From positions 13,180 through 77,179 of the forward strand of contig CAZFBA010000020.1 in assembly GCA_964517135.1 (NCBI GenBank): a stretch of 64,000 nt of DNA, written 5' to 3'. The stretch is from CAZFBA01 sp964517135. Its GTDB lineage: Bacteria; Cyanobacteriota; Vampirovibrionia; JBFMGH01. Shown one piece after another: positions 45,673 through 54,298 of the stretch (positions are counted from its first letter, which is position 1; the number at the start of each line of letters is the position of its first letter). The notes under the pieces are model-generated. The model was not told the DNA's origin. It made no database searches and worked only from the letters and a program-made list of their open reading frames with translations. The position numbers and the translations under genes were made by a program.

Positions 45673-46470
45673 TTACTGCTGATCATTCTTTTTTCTGTAT
45701 CTGTGGTTGATAATCTCAAACCCGATAACGGCGATGATTATTAAAAATGCACTTGCCAGCTGGGCCGCTCTGAAATCACCTAAAAACATTAGACTGTCAG
45801 TTCTAAGAGCTTCTATAAACATTCTTCCAAGTGAATAAAGGGCAATATAGCTAAAAAACACTGCTCCGTCAAGATGTTTAAATTTCTTTCTGATAAAGAA
45901 AAAGAGCACTAAAAATACCCCGAGGTTCCACAGTGACTCATATAGAAAGGTAGGATGAAAGAATTCGCTATCCATATAATTATAAGGTCTGTTTTCAAGC
46001 GGTATAAAGAGTTTCCAGGGTAAATTTGTGGGTATGCCGAAAGCTTCTGAGTTAAAGAAATTGCCCCATCTGCCTATTGCCTGACCGAGTATAAGGCCTA
46101 TTACAGTAATATCGCAGTATCTTAAAAAGGACAATTTTTTCATACTGGTAAAAATGTAGCCTCCGATAAGCCCACCCAGCATACCACCGTGTATTGCGAG
46201 TCCTCCGTGCCATATTTTGATTATTTCAACAGGGTTTTCTGCGTAATAGTCAAAGTTAAAAATTACATAATATATTCTTGCACCGATCAGGGCACAGATA
46301 AGCACTATAGTAGCCAGGTCAATAAAGTTTTCAGGGTTTTCTCCCTTATCTCTGGCAACTTTTGTACTGACTATAAGTGCAACTACAAATGCCAGAGCTA
46401 TCAGTATGCCATACCAGTGAATTGATATGGCTCCCAGTTCAAAGGCTACAGCTCCGGGAGATCTAAACAT
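45673..46470 (-). CDS. lgt: Prolipoprotein diacylglyceryl transferase
   Basis: 265 residues with about seven membrane segments. The Lgt signature IGRWGNFFNSEAFG, the catalytic HGGMLGG segment and the C-terminal GRMFIEALRTD are all present. It transfers diacylglycerol to the lipobox cysteine of prolipoproteins at the inner membrane. It is the last gene of ggt-pfkB-lgt (5 bases after the kinase). The operon grouping with unrelated enzymes is unusual, but the identification is secure. Confidence 0.96.
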   Translation of the reverse strand: MFRSPGAVAFELGAISIHWYGILIALAFVVALIVSTKVARDKGENPENFIDLATIVLICALIGARIYYVIFNFDYYAENPVEIIKIWHGGLAIHGGMLGGLIGGYIFTSMKKLSFLRYCDITVIGLILGQAIGRWGNFFNSEAFGIPTNLPWKLFIPLENRPYNYMDSEFFHPTFLYESLWNLGVFLVLFFFIRKKFKHLDGAVFFSYIALYSLGRMFIEALRTDSLMFLGDFRAAQLASAFLIIIAVIGFEIINHRYRKKNDQQ

Positions 46471-46475
46471 TCCTG

Positions 46476-47432
46476 TTAACCTTCATTAATATAATTTACT
46501 GTGAGGTTTTTTCTAATGTTAATATACTGTTCATAAGAAAATTTCAATCCTCCTACGGTGGCATTGGCAGATCCGGCAGCCACACCTGATAACAAAGCTT
46601 CTTCAAAGCTATTTCTTTTATCCAGTTCTATGGCAATAGCAGCTGTCATTGAATCTCCTGAAGCCACAGCGTTTATTTCTTTTATCTCAGGGGCTTTTAC
46701 CAGAAAAGTCTTTTCTCTGTTATGAAACAGTGCACCAAGTTTTCCCATTGATACAGCTACATTTTGAGTTCCCTCATCAACAAGAGACTTACAGGCTTTG
46801 ACCAGCGGATTATAATTTTGGTTCATAGCTTCCTGTGAGATGGTTTTATCGTCCAGTGCGTCTGCTATTTCATATATATTAGGCTTAAGCATAAAAGGCT
46901 TTTCAGCAATAGCTCTTTTGAGAGCAGTTTTACTTGTGTCAACTATATTTCTTACTTTGTTTTTTTTTGCTATAGTTATTATTTCAGAATATACGTCACG
47001 ATTAAGCGAAGCAGGCAGGCTGCCGGATATAACAAGTATGCTGTATTTGTCTATTATACTGGTAAATTTTTGTATAAACAGATCTATTTCTTGAGAGGTC
47101 AGTATTGGGCCATCTTCGTTAATGACTGTTTGAGTTGAATTTTCAGTATCTATAAGTATAATGCATGTTCTTGAGTCCATTCTGACGTCTGAAAAGTCAT
47201 TTTTAAGCCCTGAATGATTTAGATCTTCAGATATAAATCGGCCAGCATGGCCTCCAAGAACGCCTGTTACAAGGGCATTTCCTTTTAAAACCTTTGTGGC
47301 TCTTGCTACATTTATACCTTTACCGCCAGCCTGCATCATAAAGTTTTCTGTGCGGTGAATTTTATCTAGCTGAAAGCCTTTCAGGTGGTATATTCTGTCA
47401 ACAGCAGGATTTAGATTAACAATTAAAAACAT
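46476..47432 (-). CDS. PfkB-family 1-phosphofructokinase-like kinase
   Basis: 318 residues. GGKGINVARATKVL near the N-terminus and AVASGDSMTAAIA near the C-terminus (anion hole, with the catalytic Asp in GDS) mark the PfkB/ribokinase family. The opening VNLNPAVDRIYHL matches 1-phosphofructokinase and tagatose-6-phosphate kinase subgroups. It probably phosphorylates fructose-1-phosphate or a related hexose phosphate. No PTS gene is nearby to fix the substrate. It begins 2 bases after the ggt stop and is followed by lgt. Confidence 0.88.
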   Translation of the reverse strand: MFLIVNLNPAVDRIYHLKGFQLDKIHRTENFMMQAGGKGINVARATKVLKGNALVTGVLGGHAGRFISEDLNHSGLKNDFSDVRMDSRTCIILIDTENSTQTVINEDGPILTSQEIDLFIQKFTSIIDKYSILVISGSLPASLNRDVYSEIITIAKKNKVRNIVDTSKTALKRAIAEKPFMLKPNIYEIADALDDKTISQEAMNQNYNPLVKACKSLVDEGTQNVAVSMGKLGALFHNREKTFLVKAPEIKEINAVASGDSMTAAIAIELDKRNSFEEALLSGVAAGSANATVGGLKFSYEQYINIRKNLTVNYINEG

Positions 47433-47434
47433 AA

Positions 47435-48997
47435 TTATACAATTAATGTCTGTGCTGAACCACTTCTTCTGGGGTCAGTAGCAGATTCTGGCAGTTTACC
47501 TTTTTTGAATCTTACGCTCTGAGAGCCACCAAAATACATGTTAAGGTCGTCAAACTGGCATATTTCTACATTATCATCTATCAATGATGGATCAAACTCT
47601 ATTCCTGGTTCAAGAGCAAATTTACTATCTTCAAAATGAAATCTTGGTGATGAAAGTGCTGTCAGGAGGTCTGTTTTAAAGTCTGTCAGGTTCATTATAA
47701 TCTGCATTAGGCAGGTAGAAATTCTTGAGGCGCCTGGTGTGCCAAGGGCAACAAGGTCTGAGGTTTGGTCATCATACATAATAGTAGGGGCCATGCCACT
47801 GATCAATCTTTCACCCGGGGTTGCCTGGAGGAACCCTTTTGGGTTTAGTTCCATTTCGCCAAGTACGTTATCCATTATGATGCCAGTATCAGGTATGGCT
47901 ACGCCTGATCCATAGCCCATGCTCATAGTTATGCCAACTGCACAGCCGGTATCATCGATTGTAGACAGGTGTGTTGTATTTGGGCAGGGTACAATTTTTT
48001 TGTAGCATTGTTCAGCATATTCAGGTGACAGAAGCTCTTTTGAGACTTCTTCATTGGTTTTTGGATCAAGATATTTGGTGAATTTATCAAATAAGGCAAT
48101 CCTTTGAGCCTTGCCGATAGCTGAGACCATTTGCGGTGTAAGCGCATTGCCCAGTTCAAGGTGAGAAATGATATTTAGCATTTCGACCAGTGTAGCCCCA
48201 CCCACTGAAGGAGGGGGGTTAGTCCAGACTTTTTTGCCTCTGTATTCTGTATAAAGGGGTTTTCTGATAATTGCCTGATAAGATGCCAGGTCGTCATAGG
48301 TAATCAGGCCTCCACCTTTTTGCATTTCCTGTACAATAGCATCTGCAATATCGCCTTTATAGACAACATCAGAGCCATAATCTCCTATAACTTCAAGGGT
48401 ATCAGCAAGGTCTTTCTGTTTAAGCAGATAGCCTGCTTCAGGTATAGCACCAGCAGGTGTAGAGAGCAATTTTTTTGCATATCGGGTGTACCAGTGAACT
48501 TTCTTTGCTGAAATGCCCAGCCAGAAAGAAATAGTACGGCTGACTTTAATGCCTTTACGGGCATGTTCGATTGCCGGTCTGATGACTTCTTTAAGTGGCA
48601 TAGTACCGTGTCTTTCCAGAAGGAGTTCAAGCCCCTTAACAGTGCCCGGGACGCCGGCACAGGCATGGCCTATCATGACATCTATACCTACTCCATAGGG
48701 CAGACTGACTTTTTGGGGGTTAGCATACTTTCTAAAATAATCAGGATTGAGGCCTTTGCCAGGCATACAGTCAAAAAAGTCTATTGTTTCTACAATGCCT
48801 TCAGGGGTTCTGACTGTTGCAAAGCCTCCACCTGCTATACTGCACATTAATATATTTGAAACAATTAGTGCAAAAGCAACACCCACTGCAGAATCAACTG
48901 CGTTGCCTCCTTCTGCTGCAATTTCTACACCTACTGAAGTTGCTTCTCTTGTGCATGAAGCTATTGCATATTGTTTTGGTTTCCTTTTTAGTGTCAT
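47435..48997 (-). CDS. ggt: Gamma-glutamyltransferase
   Basis: 520 residues. The enzyme is made as one chain that cuts itself before the nucleophilic threonine. Here the site is the NTTHLSTID motif at 340-348, with Thr341 as the expected nucleophile. MDNVLGEME and GTPGASRIS contribute to the small-subunit active site. It moves gamma-glutamyl groups from glutathione or polyglutamate to acceptors. No clear signal peptide is seen at the N-terminus, unlike the periplasmic E. coli enzyme, so it may be cytoplasmic and act on other gamma-glutamyl compounds. First gene of ggt-pfkB-lgt. Confidence 0.93.
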   Translation of the reverse strand: MTLKRKPKQYAIASCTREATSVGVEIAAEGGNAVDSAVGVAFALIVSNILMCSIAGGGFATVRTPEGIVETIDFFDCMPGKGLNPDYFRKYANPQKVSLPYGVGIDVMIGHACAGVPGTVKGLELLLERHGTMPLKEVIRPAIEHARKGIKVSRTISFWLGISAKKVHWYTRYAKKLLSTPAGAIPEAGYLLKQKDLADTLEVIGDYGSDVVYKGDIADAIVQEMQKGGGLITYDDLASYQAIIRKPLYTEYRGKKVWTNPPPSVGGATLVEMLNIISHLELGNALTPQMVSAIGKAQRIALFDKFTKYLDPKTNEEVSKELLSPEYAEQCYKKIVPCPNTTHLSTIDDTGCAVGITMSMGYGSGVAIPDTGIIMDNVLGEMELNPKGFLQATPGERLISGMAPTIMYDDQTSDLVALGTPGASRISTCLMQIIMNLTDFKTDLLTALSSPRFHFEDSKFALEPGIEFDPSLIDDNVEICQFDDLNMYFGGSQSVRFKKGKLPESATDPRRSGSAQTLIV

Positions 48998-49017
48998 AGT
49001 ATGTATTTTCTTCCTGC

Positions 49018-49388
49018 TCTAAGTAAAAATCTTCATCACAATTATATCTTTAAAAAATTATAATATAAAAAGGATCAGTGTATAACTTGAAAAATTTTCG
49101 ATGTTTAAAACAATTGTCTTGTCTGTGTTAAAGCAGTATGAAGCTATTTTGCGGTATGGCGTAGCTGGTATAAGTTGCTGCAAGAGCCGTGATCAATACA
49201 ATTTTTGTTTAACACATATTTTCATTATTATATTTTTCCTGGAAAGAAATAATAGATTCAAGCAACTTGAGGGGCAGGTAAATTTAAAGCATATATAGTT
49301 TCCTGTAATGGATTGGTATACTCAGGTTTCAGAGGGTAGAAAACCTCTCAAAAGGCAATCTTTGAAAAGTAAATGTTTTCAAGCCCTG
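49018..49388. repeat. Gene-free region with partial repeat copies
   Basis: Near 49072-49110, GGATCAGTGTATAACTTG then AAAATTTTCGATGTTTAAAA match the left end of the MITE-like family, but the centre and right end are missing. At 49172-49198 the block AGTTGCTGCAAGA followed by TGATCAATA matches 14246-14272. The remainder is AT-rich with no gene that I can support; a short open frame at 49101 lacks a ribosome binding site. Confidence 0.5.
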
Positions 49389-49781
49389 TTATTGTTGCAA
49401 AAAAAAGCTTTCATCTCCAGAATCTTCAGTTTTTAGAGGCTGTTTAACGTAACCTGAAATACCTTTCATAATGATTTTTGAACGGTCAATGCTTATATAT
49501 GGGAGGTGATAGAGGTCTTCAAGAGTTTGTATGGGTCTTCTGCGCATAATTTTAAGGGCTAGGTCTTCATTAATTTCTGGCAATGCAAGCAATTGATCGA
49601 GGTTTGCAGTATTAAGGTCAAGTTTTTCGAGTTTAATAGTCTTTCCGGGTGGCCAGTATCTATCCGGTGAAATATATCGTCTTATAATAATGGAGTTTTG
49701 GCCTGTCTGCTGTGCCCATACAGGTATAATCAGCAGAAAGAACATAACCATTACTGCAAATAATTTCAACATAGTTTTCAT
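49389..49781 (-). CDS. Secreted helix-hairpin-helix protein (ComEA-like)
   Basis: 130 residues. It has a signal peptide (KTMLKLFAVMVMFFLLII, cut near VWA/QQ) and then a single ComEA-type helix-hairpin-helix (LNTANLDQLLALPEI then EDLYHLPYISIDR). ComEA binds double-stranded DNA at the cell surface during uptake; this one is shorter than many. The frame could start at a GTG at 49817, but the ATG at 49781 gives a clean signal peptide. No other competence gene is adjacent, so DNA uptake is only a suggestion. Confidence 0.75.
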   Translation of the reverse strand: MKTMLKLFAVMVMFFLLIIPVWAQQTGQNSIIIRRYISPDRYWPPGKTIKLEKLDLNTANLDQLLALPEINEDLALKIMRRRPIQTLEDLYHLPYISIDRSKIIMKGISGYVKQPLKTEDSGDESFFLQQ

Positions 49782-49918
49782 AGATATTATTTTAAACAGA
49801 ATTTTTTTAGATTCCACCCTTTAAGAGGTGTATTCATAAACTGGTTTAAAATTATCATAGTGTTTCACACATTCTGAAGCGGTATAAGATCAATGACCTG
49901 GCTGTCAAACAAAAAAAA

Positions 49919-49951
49919 TGGATACAGGGTTGCCGGTGGTCACTGTATCCA
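49919..49951 (-). terminator. Rho-independent terminator for the 59-residue gene
   Basis: On the minus strand TGGATACAG, a 15-base loop and CTGTATCCA are followed by TTTTTTTTG. The hairpin starts 8 bases after the stop of the small gene at 49960. Confidence 0.8.
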
Positions 49952-49959
49952 TTTTCTGG

Positions 49960-50139
49960 CTAGGCTATTATGCCCTGGTGGTTATTAACCTTGATTCCGT
50001 TGATAATTATTTTCGGAAACCTTAAGATATTGGGCTTTGAGCCTATATTATTTGAGGAGAGTTTGTTTTTGGTGCTTGATTGGTGTTTATTTTTCTTTTC
50101 GTTGTTAAACTGGAGTTGTTTGACGTTTTGAGAATCCAT
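49960..50139 (-). CDS. 59-residue basic protein with its own RBS and terminator
   Basis: Read by eye on the minus strand: ATG at 50139, 59 codons, TAG at 49960-49962. AAAGGA lies about 6 bases before the ATG, and a strong terminator starts 8 bases after the stop, so the unit is a complete small gene. The product begins MDSQNVKQLQFNNEKKNKHQ. It is Asn/Lys/Gln/Ser-rich through residue 36, and its C-terminal third reads ILRFPKIIINGIKVNNH. There is no membrane helix or Cys. I recognise no family. Possibilities include a nucleic acid-binding small protein or a peptide substrate. The 300 bases between it and dacB contain only its promoter region and the dacB leader. Confidence 0.6.
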   Translation of the reverse strand: MDSQNVKQLQFNNEKKNKHQSSTKNKLSSNNIGSKPNILRFPKIIINGIKVNNHQGIIA

Positions 50140-50446
50140 TTTAATTTCCTTTGTTTTTCTTAAAACATGTCAGGCCTCCTTTCTTTTTTTGAGGAGTGTA
50201 GTTTTGTCATTTAAATCTACCACATAACTTTTCCTTTCTGATTAAATCTACTTTCGATGTTTCTATTATGCACTTCCGGAGAAATAAAATCGACACCAGA
50301 AAGTCTGAAATCGATTGACTGCAAGTATGAATCATTATCAGAAAAAAGTATGAAAATAATTAATTTGTGAAAATAATCAAAACAATGCCATAATAATAGA
50401 CTAACGCATAACTCTTAATAGCATTATAGTATGGAGGATGTGAGGT

Positions 50447-51838
50447 TTGAAATTAAAATATATTAAGTATTTTATGCTAGTGGCCTGGTTTACATTTCTG
50501 GTGCTGGCCTCTTTTGAGGAGATTGCCTGTGCTCAGAATGCTCTTAAAGACCGCCTGACAGGTGTTATAAATTCTGACAGCCTATCGAAAACCGCTGTAG
50601 TTGCTGTGTCAGTTAGAGATGCATCTACAGGTACCCTTATCTTTAGCAGGCAGGGGCAATACTTTTTACATACTGCGTCGACCTTAAAAGCATTAACAAT
50701 GCCTGTAGTTCTTCAAACTCTTGGTAAAAGCTATAATGTGGAAACAACCCTCTTAAAAACCCCGGAAGATAAATATTTTCTGAAACTATCAGGTGATCCT
50801 CTTTTGAAAACTGATGACCTGATTAAGCTTTTTAAAGAGGCTAAAAGCAGGGGAGTTTTAACTATCAACGGTGAGCTAATCATTGATGATTCTGCTATAG
50901 ATGAAATACCCTGGGGGGTTGGCTGGATGTGGGATGATGAAAACAATCCACTGATGCCTAAATATTCTGTTTATAATCTTGATTACAATGTTATTACTGT
51001 GAAGGTTTCTCCCGGCAGGCTTAATCAGCCGCCTGTCATTACAGTTGTACCTGATTATGGCATCAGAATAGTCAATCTGGCTAAAACAGGCAATCAAAAT
51101 GATTTTAGCATAGAAAGACGCCCCTGGCTTGATCCTGAGGCCATCTACATTGAAGGTATTTTCAATACAGCTGTATCTAAAAAGATACCGGTCGGTATAC
51201 CCAAAAATTATTTTATTTCCAGGTTGAAATACGCAATCAAGATAGCAGGTATCGAATTTTCAGAGGGCATAAAACATGGATCTGTCAGTCAGCAGGCAAC
51301 AACAATTGCAAAGGTATCAAGAAAAATATTAGATGAAATAGGCTTTGTAAACCAAAAAAGTAACAATACCGGAGCAGAAACGCTGTTCAAGCTGGCAGGT
51401 GGACGCTATTCAAAGCTTGAAGGTTCCACAAAAAATGGACTCAAGGCGATGAAAAACTTTTATAAAACTATTGGCGCTGATTGCTCTTCACAGGAGATTG
51501 TTGACGCCAGCGGAGCATCGCATAATAACCTCATACAGCCTGACTGGATGACTCTTGCTCTCTCAAAACTTTATCAATGGCCTCTTTTCTCTGAGTATAA
51601 GAAAACACTGGCTCAACCCGGCCAGGAAGGCACGCTGAAATACAGGCATCAGGATCTTTCGGGTAGGCTATATGCAAAAACAGGCACACTGGCAGGTATT
51701 AGCGGCTTCACGGGATATCTGAAAGCTAATTCTGGCAAAACTTATGCTTTTTCTATATTGATACAGAACTATAAAGGAAGTTCGTTGCCAGCAAAAAACC
51801 TGGAAAGCAAAATTATTAATACTATACGCCATTATTGA
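50447..51838 (+). CDS. dacB: D-alanyl-D-alanine carboxypeptidase/endopeptidase (PBP4 type)
   Basis: 463 residues, peptidase family S13. An N-terminal signal segment (about 7-28, ending ACAQ) precedes the SxxK motif at Ser78-Lys81 (ASTLK). The SxN motif is in KSNNTGAETLF, and KTG is in LYAKTGTLAGISG. It trims or cleaves peptidoglycan cross-links in the periplasm. The start is TTG with GGAGG 9 bases upstream. It is a single gene, and a defining marker for a cell wall with an outer-membrane-type periplasm. Confidence 0.92.
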   Translation: MKLKYIKYFMLVAWFTFLVLASFEEIACAQNALKDRLTGVINSDSLSKTAVVAVSVRDASTGTLIFSRQGQYFLHTASTLKALTMPVVLQTLGKSYNVETTLLKTPEDKYFLKLSGDPLLKTDDLIKLFKEAKSRGVLTINGELIIDDSAIDEIPWGVGWMWDDENNPLMPKYSVYNLDYNVITVKVSPGRLNQPPVITVVPDYGIRIVNLAKTGNQNDFSIERRPWLDPEAIYIEGIFNTAVSKKIPVGIPKNYFISRLKYAIKIAGIEFSEGIKHGSVSQQATTIAKVSRKILDEIGFVNQKSNNTGAETLFKLAGGRYSKLEGSTKNGLKAMKNFYKTIGADCSSQEIVDASGASHNNLIQPDWMTLALSKLYQWPLFSEYKKTLAQPGQEGTLKYRHQDLSGRLYAKTGTLAGISGFTGYLKANSGKTYAFSILIQNYKGSSLPAKNLESKIINTIRHY

Positions 51839-51939
51839 TACTGAATCATAACTATAATAAATTTTTACTCTTGATCTATTACACTGTCTGTATTAACTTA
51901 TTGATAAGCATTATCTAACTTTCAAAGGAGTTAAACCTT

Positions 51940-52374
51940 ATGTGGGCAAACCAGTATGACCATAAAAAAGTTTATACAGGCAGGCTGGAATATGACAAAG
52001 ACTTGCTAGCACAGATTAATCTATTCTGCCTTGAAAATAACATTACTAAAGGCTATATTTCAGTTCTGGGGGCACTAAAAAAAGCTAACCTGGGATATTA
52101 CAATCAGGAATCAAAAAAATATCAATCATTTGAAATAAATAAACCAGTTGAAATAGTCAATTGTTACGGAAATATTTCAATTAAAGACCAAAAACCCTTT
52201 GCCCATATACATTTGATAGTTTCAGATGATAAAGGAAACACAAAAGCAGGCCACACTATGCCCGGCTGTATTATTTTTGCAGGTGAGGTTTATATTCATC
52301 AAGTTGAGGGCCCTGACTTAATTAGAGATTACAATGATTTAACAGGCTTGCCCCTCTGGAAAAACCCTTCCTGA
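51940..52374 (+). CDS. PD1/PPC (DUF296) domain protein
   Basis: 144 residues. The phrases ITKGYISVLGALKKANLGYY, KPFAHIHLIVSDDKG and AGHTMPGCIIFAGEVYIHQ are typical of the PPC/DUF296 domain, also called PD1-like DNA-binding. It forms trimers and has a His-rich site (HIHLIVSDD...GH) that may bind a metal. In plants the domain partners with AT-hooks; bacterial single-domain members are uncharacterised. AAAGGAG gives a strong ribosome binding site. Confidence 0.88.
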   Translation: MWANQYDHKKVYTGRLEYDKDLLAQINLFCLENNITKGYISVLGALKKANLGYYNQESKKYQSFEINKPVEIVNCYGNISIKDQKPFAHIHLIVSDDKGNTKAGHTMPGCIIFAGEVYIHQVEGPDLIRDYNDLTGLPLWKNPS

Positions 52375-52874
52375 AGAATATCAAAACATAATTAAACTAT
52401 ATTCTTAATTGAAATACAAAGTCTACATAATTTTTAAATTTTTGTAAACATAATTTTTTACAACTACGCTATCTAAATAATATATACACTATATTTCTTT
52501 AATGTTTAACATATACCTTAATATTCGCTATTTATTAAATTTTTTTAAACACTGCTATTTTTTAATTCTTTTTTTTTAAGACAATTCGATAACAATGTTT
52601 GTTTTTATATACATAAGAGTCTTTCTTGCCTTCTGAGGTTTAAAATAACAAGCAGAGCAAACCTTAAATATAGGTGGCTACACTATAGCGCTGATTTCTG
52701 TCGGAGTAATTTTGGAGCTAGAGGATCAACGAATTTATTGGGTCACGAAATTTTATAAATACATAGCTATTTTGTCATTTTAGACAGTAAAAATTTATAT
52801 CCTCTAGCTTTAAGTGAAACCAACTTCAAAAGAAGACGATTATATTAGAGGAATTGGGAGAAAAGGAGCTGTAA
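52375..52874. other. AT-rich gene-free region
   Basis: 500 bases, very AT-rich in the first 200. No open frame with a ribosome binding site, tRNA or recognisable RNA. The part around 52640-52740 is more balanced in composition and may carry the promoter and leader of the glycine-rich peptide gene that follows. Confidence 0.3.
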
Positions 52875-53144
52875 ATGAGTTTTGGACTAGGAAGTATCGC
52901 CGAAATCGGCGGAAAAATTGGTGGTACCGCACTTGGTGGACCAATAGGTGGAATGCTGGGCGGTGAAGTAGGTAAAACCGCAGGTGGCCTTCTTGATGGT
53001 AAACTGGGAGGTGAAAAATCTGAAAAATCTGATGACAAAATTGGTCTTGCTAATCTCCTAAATTTTATTATGGAACTGTTAGGAAATAGTTCTGGTGAAA
53101 ATGCTGGTGGAAAAGGCCTCCCCGGGCTAAACATGCTTGCCTAA
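52875..53144 (+). CDS. Small glycine-zipper protein
   Basis: 89 residues with AAAAGGAG 6 bases before ATG. Residues 5-46 are a glycine zipper (IGGTALGGPIGGMLGGEVG), a pattern found in membrane-inserting peptides, bacteriocin cores and small envelope proteins. A charged linker with Glu/Lys/Ser and a hydrophobic LLNFIMELLG segment follow. There is no signal peptide. It could be a bacteriocin-like or toxin peptide, but no processing or immunity gene is adjacent. The downstream neighbour is a strong terminator. Confidence 0.65.
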   Translation: MSFGLGSIAEIGGKIGGTALGGPIGGMLGGEVGKTAGGLLDGKLGGEKSEKSDDKIGLANLLNFIMELLGNSSGENAGGKGLPGLNMLA

Positions 53145-53237
53145 CCTGAGATTATTAGCACTAATAAGGCTGCCTGTGATGAAAATATATCATCACTAGA
53201 TTTTCTTCTCTCTGATTATCTGAAAACCTGGTTGAAC

Positions 53238-53277
53238 AAAAACACACTGCCGGTCTTATGACTGGCATTGTGTTTTG
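53238..53277. terminator. Bidirectional rho-independent terminator
   Basis: AAAACACA, a near-complementary GC core (TGCCGGTC paired with GACTGGCA) with a TTAT loop, and TGTGTTTT. It has A/T tracts on both sides, 93 bases after the glycine-zipper gene. Confidence 0.8.
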
Positions 53278-53392
53278 TATTAGTACTTTACTGTAATACA
53301 AACTAGTTAATTGTATGCCACTTCTTTTTCGGATATGATATCTGTACTAAAATCATCAGAATGAATAATACTGACAAAAATAGGTAATAATA

Positions 53393-53911
53393 ATGCAACT
53401 TAACAAAAAACAAGAGATGTATACTGCACTGGGTTTTGGAACACTTCTTATTCTGGTAGGAATACTTTTACTGACATTATTTGCAGGAAGATCAGTTTTT
53501 ACATGCACCAGAGAAAACAGTAAGCAGGGAGAATGTATCTACAAAGTCCAGTCAGTTTTTAATAACCAGCAAAAAACATTTAAATTATCTGACCTGATAG
53601 GTGCTGAAGCTCATTCGCAAACCAGCAGAAGCCGTTCAAGCTCCGGGGGGCTCAGCACAAACTGGGTCATTCAACTAAATACAACATCAGAGCACAATAC
53701 ATTCAAAATGGACTACGGCATACACAAAAATGTGACAGCTGTTGACCCGGAAATTGCCAGAATAAATGCTTTTGTGTCTGATACGAATCTCAAAGGCCTC
53801 ACTGTAACACAACAGAGCCTGGGCATTATTAGTATTATTAGTTCTATTCTGGTCATATTGGGTGGCCTGCTTAACTTATTTGCCCTGATAACCCTGAAAA
53901 AGATGACATAA
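53393..53911 (+). CDS. Two-helix membrane protein, unknown
   Basis: 172 residues with a hydrophobic helix near each end (about 12-32 and 143-167) and a polar loop between. The loop starts CTRENSKQGECIY, with two Cys that may pair, and has a low-complexity SQTSRSRSSSGG stretch. The arrangement helix, Cys-containing loop, LSDLIGAE, helix recurs in uncharacterised bacterial membrane proteins. Function unknown. AGGTAATA before the ATG gives a weak ribosome binding site. It is the last gene before the tRNA fragment that marks the island boundary. Confidence 0.7.
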   Translation: MQLNKKQEMYTALGFGTLLILVGILLLTLFAGRSVFTCTRENSKQGECIYKVQSVFNNQQKTFKLSDLIGAEAHSQTSRSRSSSGGLSTNWVIQLNTTSEHNTFKMDYGIHKNVTAVDPEIARINAFVSDTNLKGLTVTQQSLGIISIISSILVILGGLLNLFALITLKKMT

Positions 53912-54126
53912 ACCTTTTATTGACTCAAATATGATTCAATTAAAGATTGACGATATAAAAATTGGGCTGCAATAAGCATTAGGGGTCTCTGAATAATATA
54001 TTCTCATATTCTAGAAATTAGTATCTTTTGCTGGAAGCAGTAATCAGACGTTACAGTAAGTATCCTGACTAAAAAAATGTGTTGTCAATCTTTGGATTCA
54101 ATAAAAAAGGGGTTATTAAAAAGAGT

Positions 54127-54169
54127 AGCCAGCAAAGGGACTTGAACCCTTGACCTGCGGTTTACGAAA
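54127..54169 (-). tRNA. 3' fragment of tRNA-Thr(CGT), probable att site
   Basis: The minus strand reads loop TTCGTAA (anticodon CGT), anticodon 3' stem ACCGC, variable loop AGGTC, T arm AAGGG-TTCAAGT-CCCTT, acceptor 3' half TGCTGGC and discriminator T. That is tRNA positions 32-73 in perfect register. The 5' half is missing: the 27-31 stem strand is not complementary and the D arm is absent. A 3' tRNA fragment is the classic distal attachment site left when an integrative element inserts into a tRNA gene. Confidence 0.85.
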
Positions 54170-54298
54170 ACGAACTATAGCCTTGACTTACAGTGATTAA
54201 TATAGATAAAACTTACATGGCAAAAGAATTTCAAGATTTATCAATATTGATTAAAAATAATCATAAACTATTATAGGTACACCATATAGACACCAGTT

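Noticed and set aside
52826..53134. Open frame opposite the glycine-zipper gene
   Set aside because: Its Pro/Ser-rich translation is the mirror of Gly-rich codons, and it has no ribosome binding site, so it is a shadow frame.
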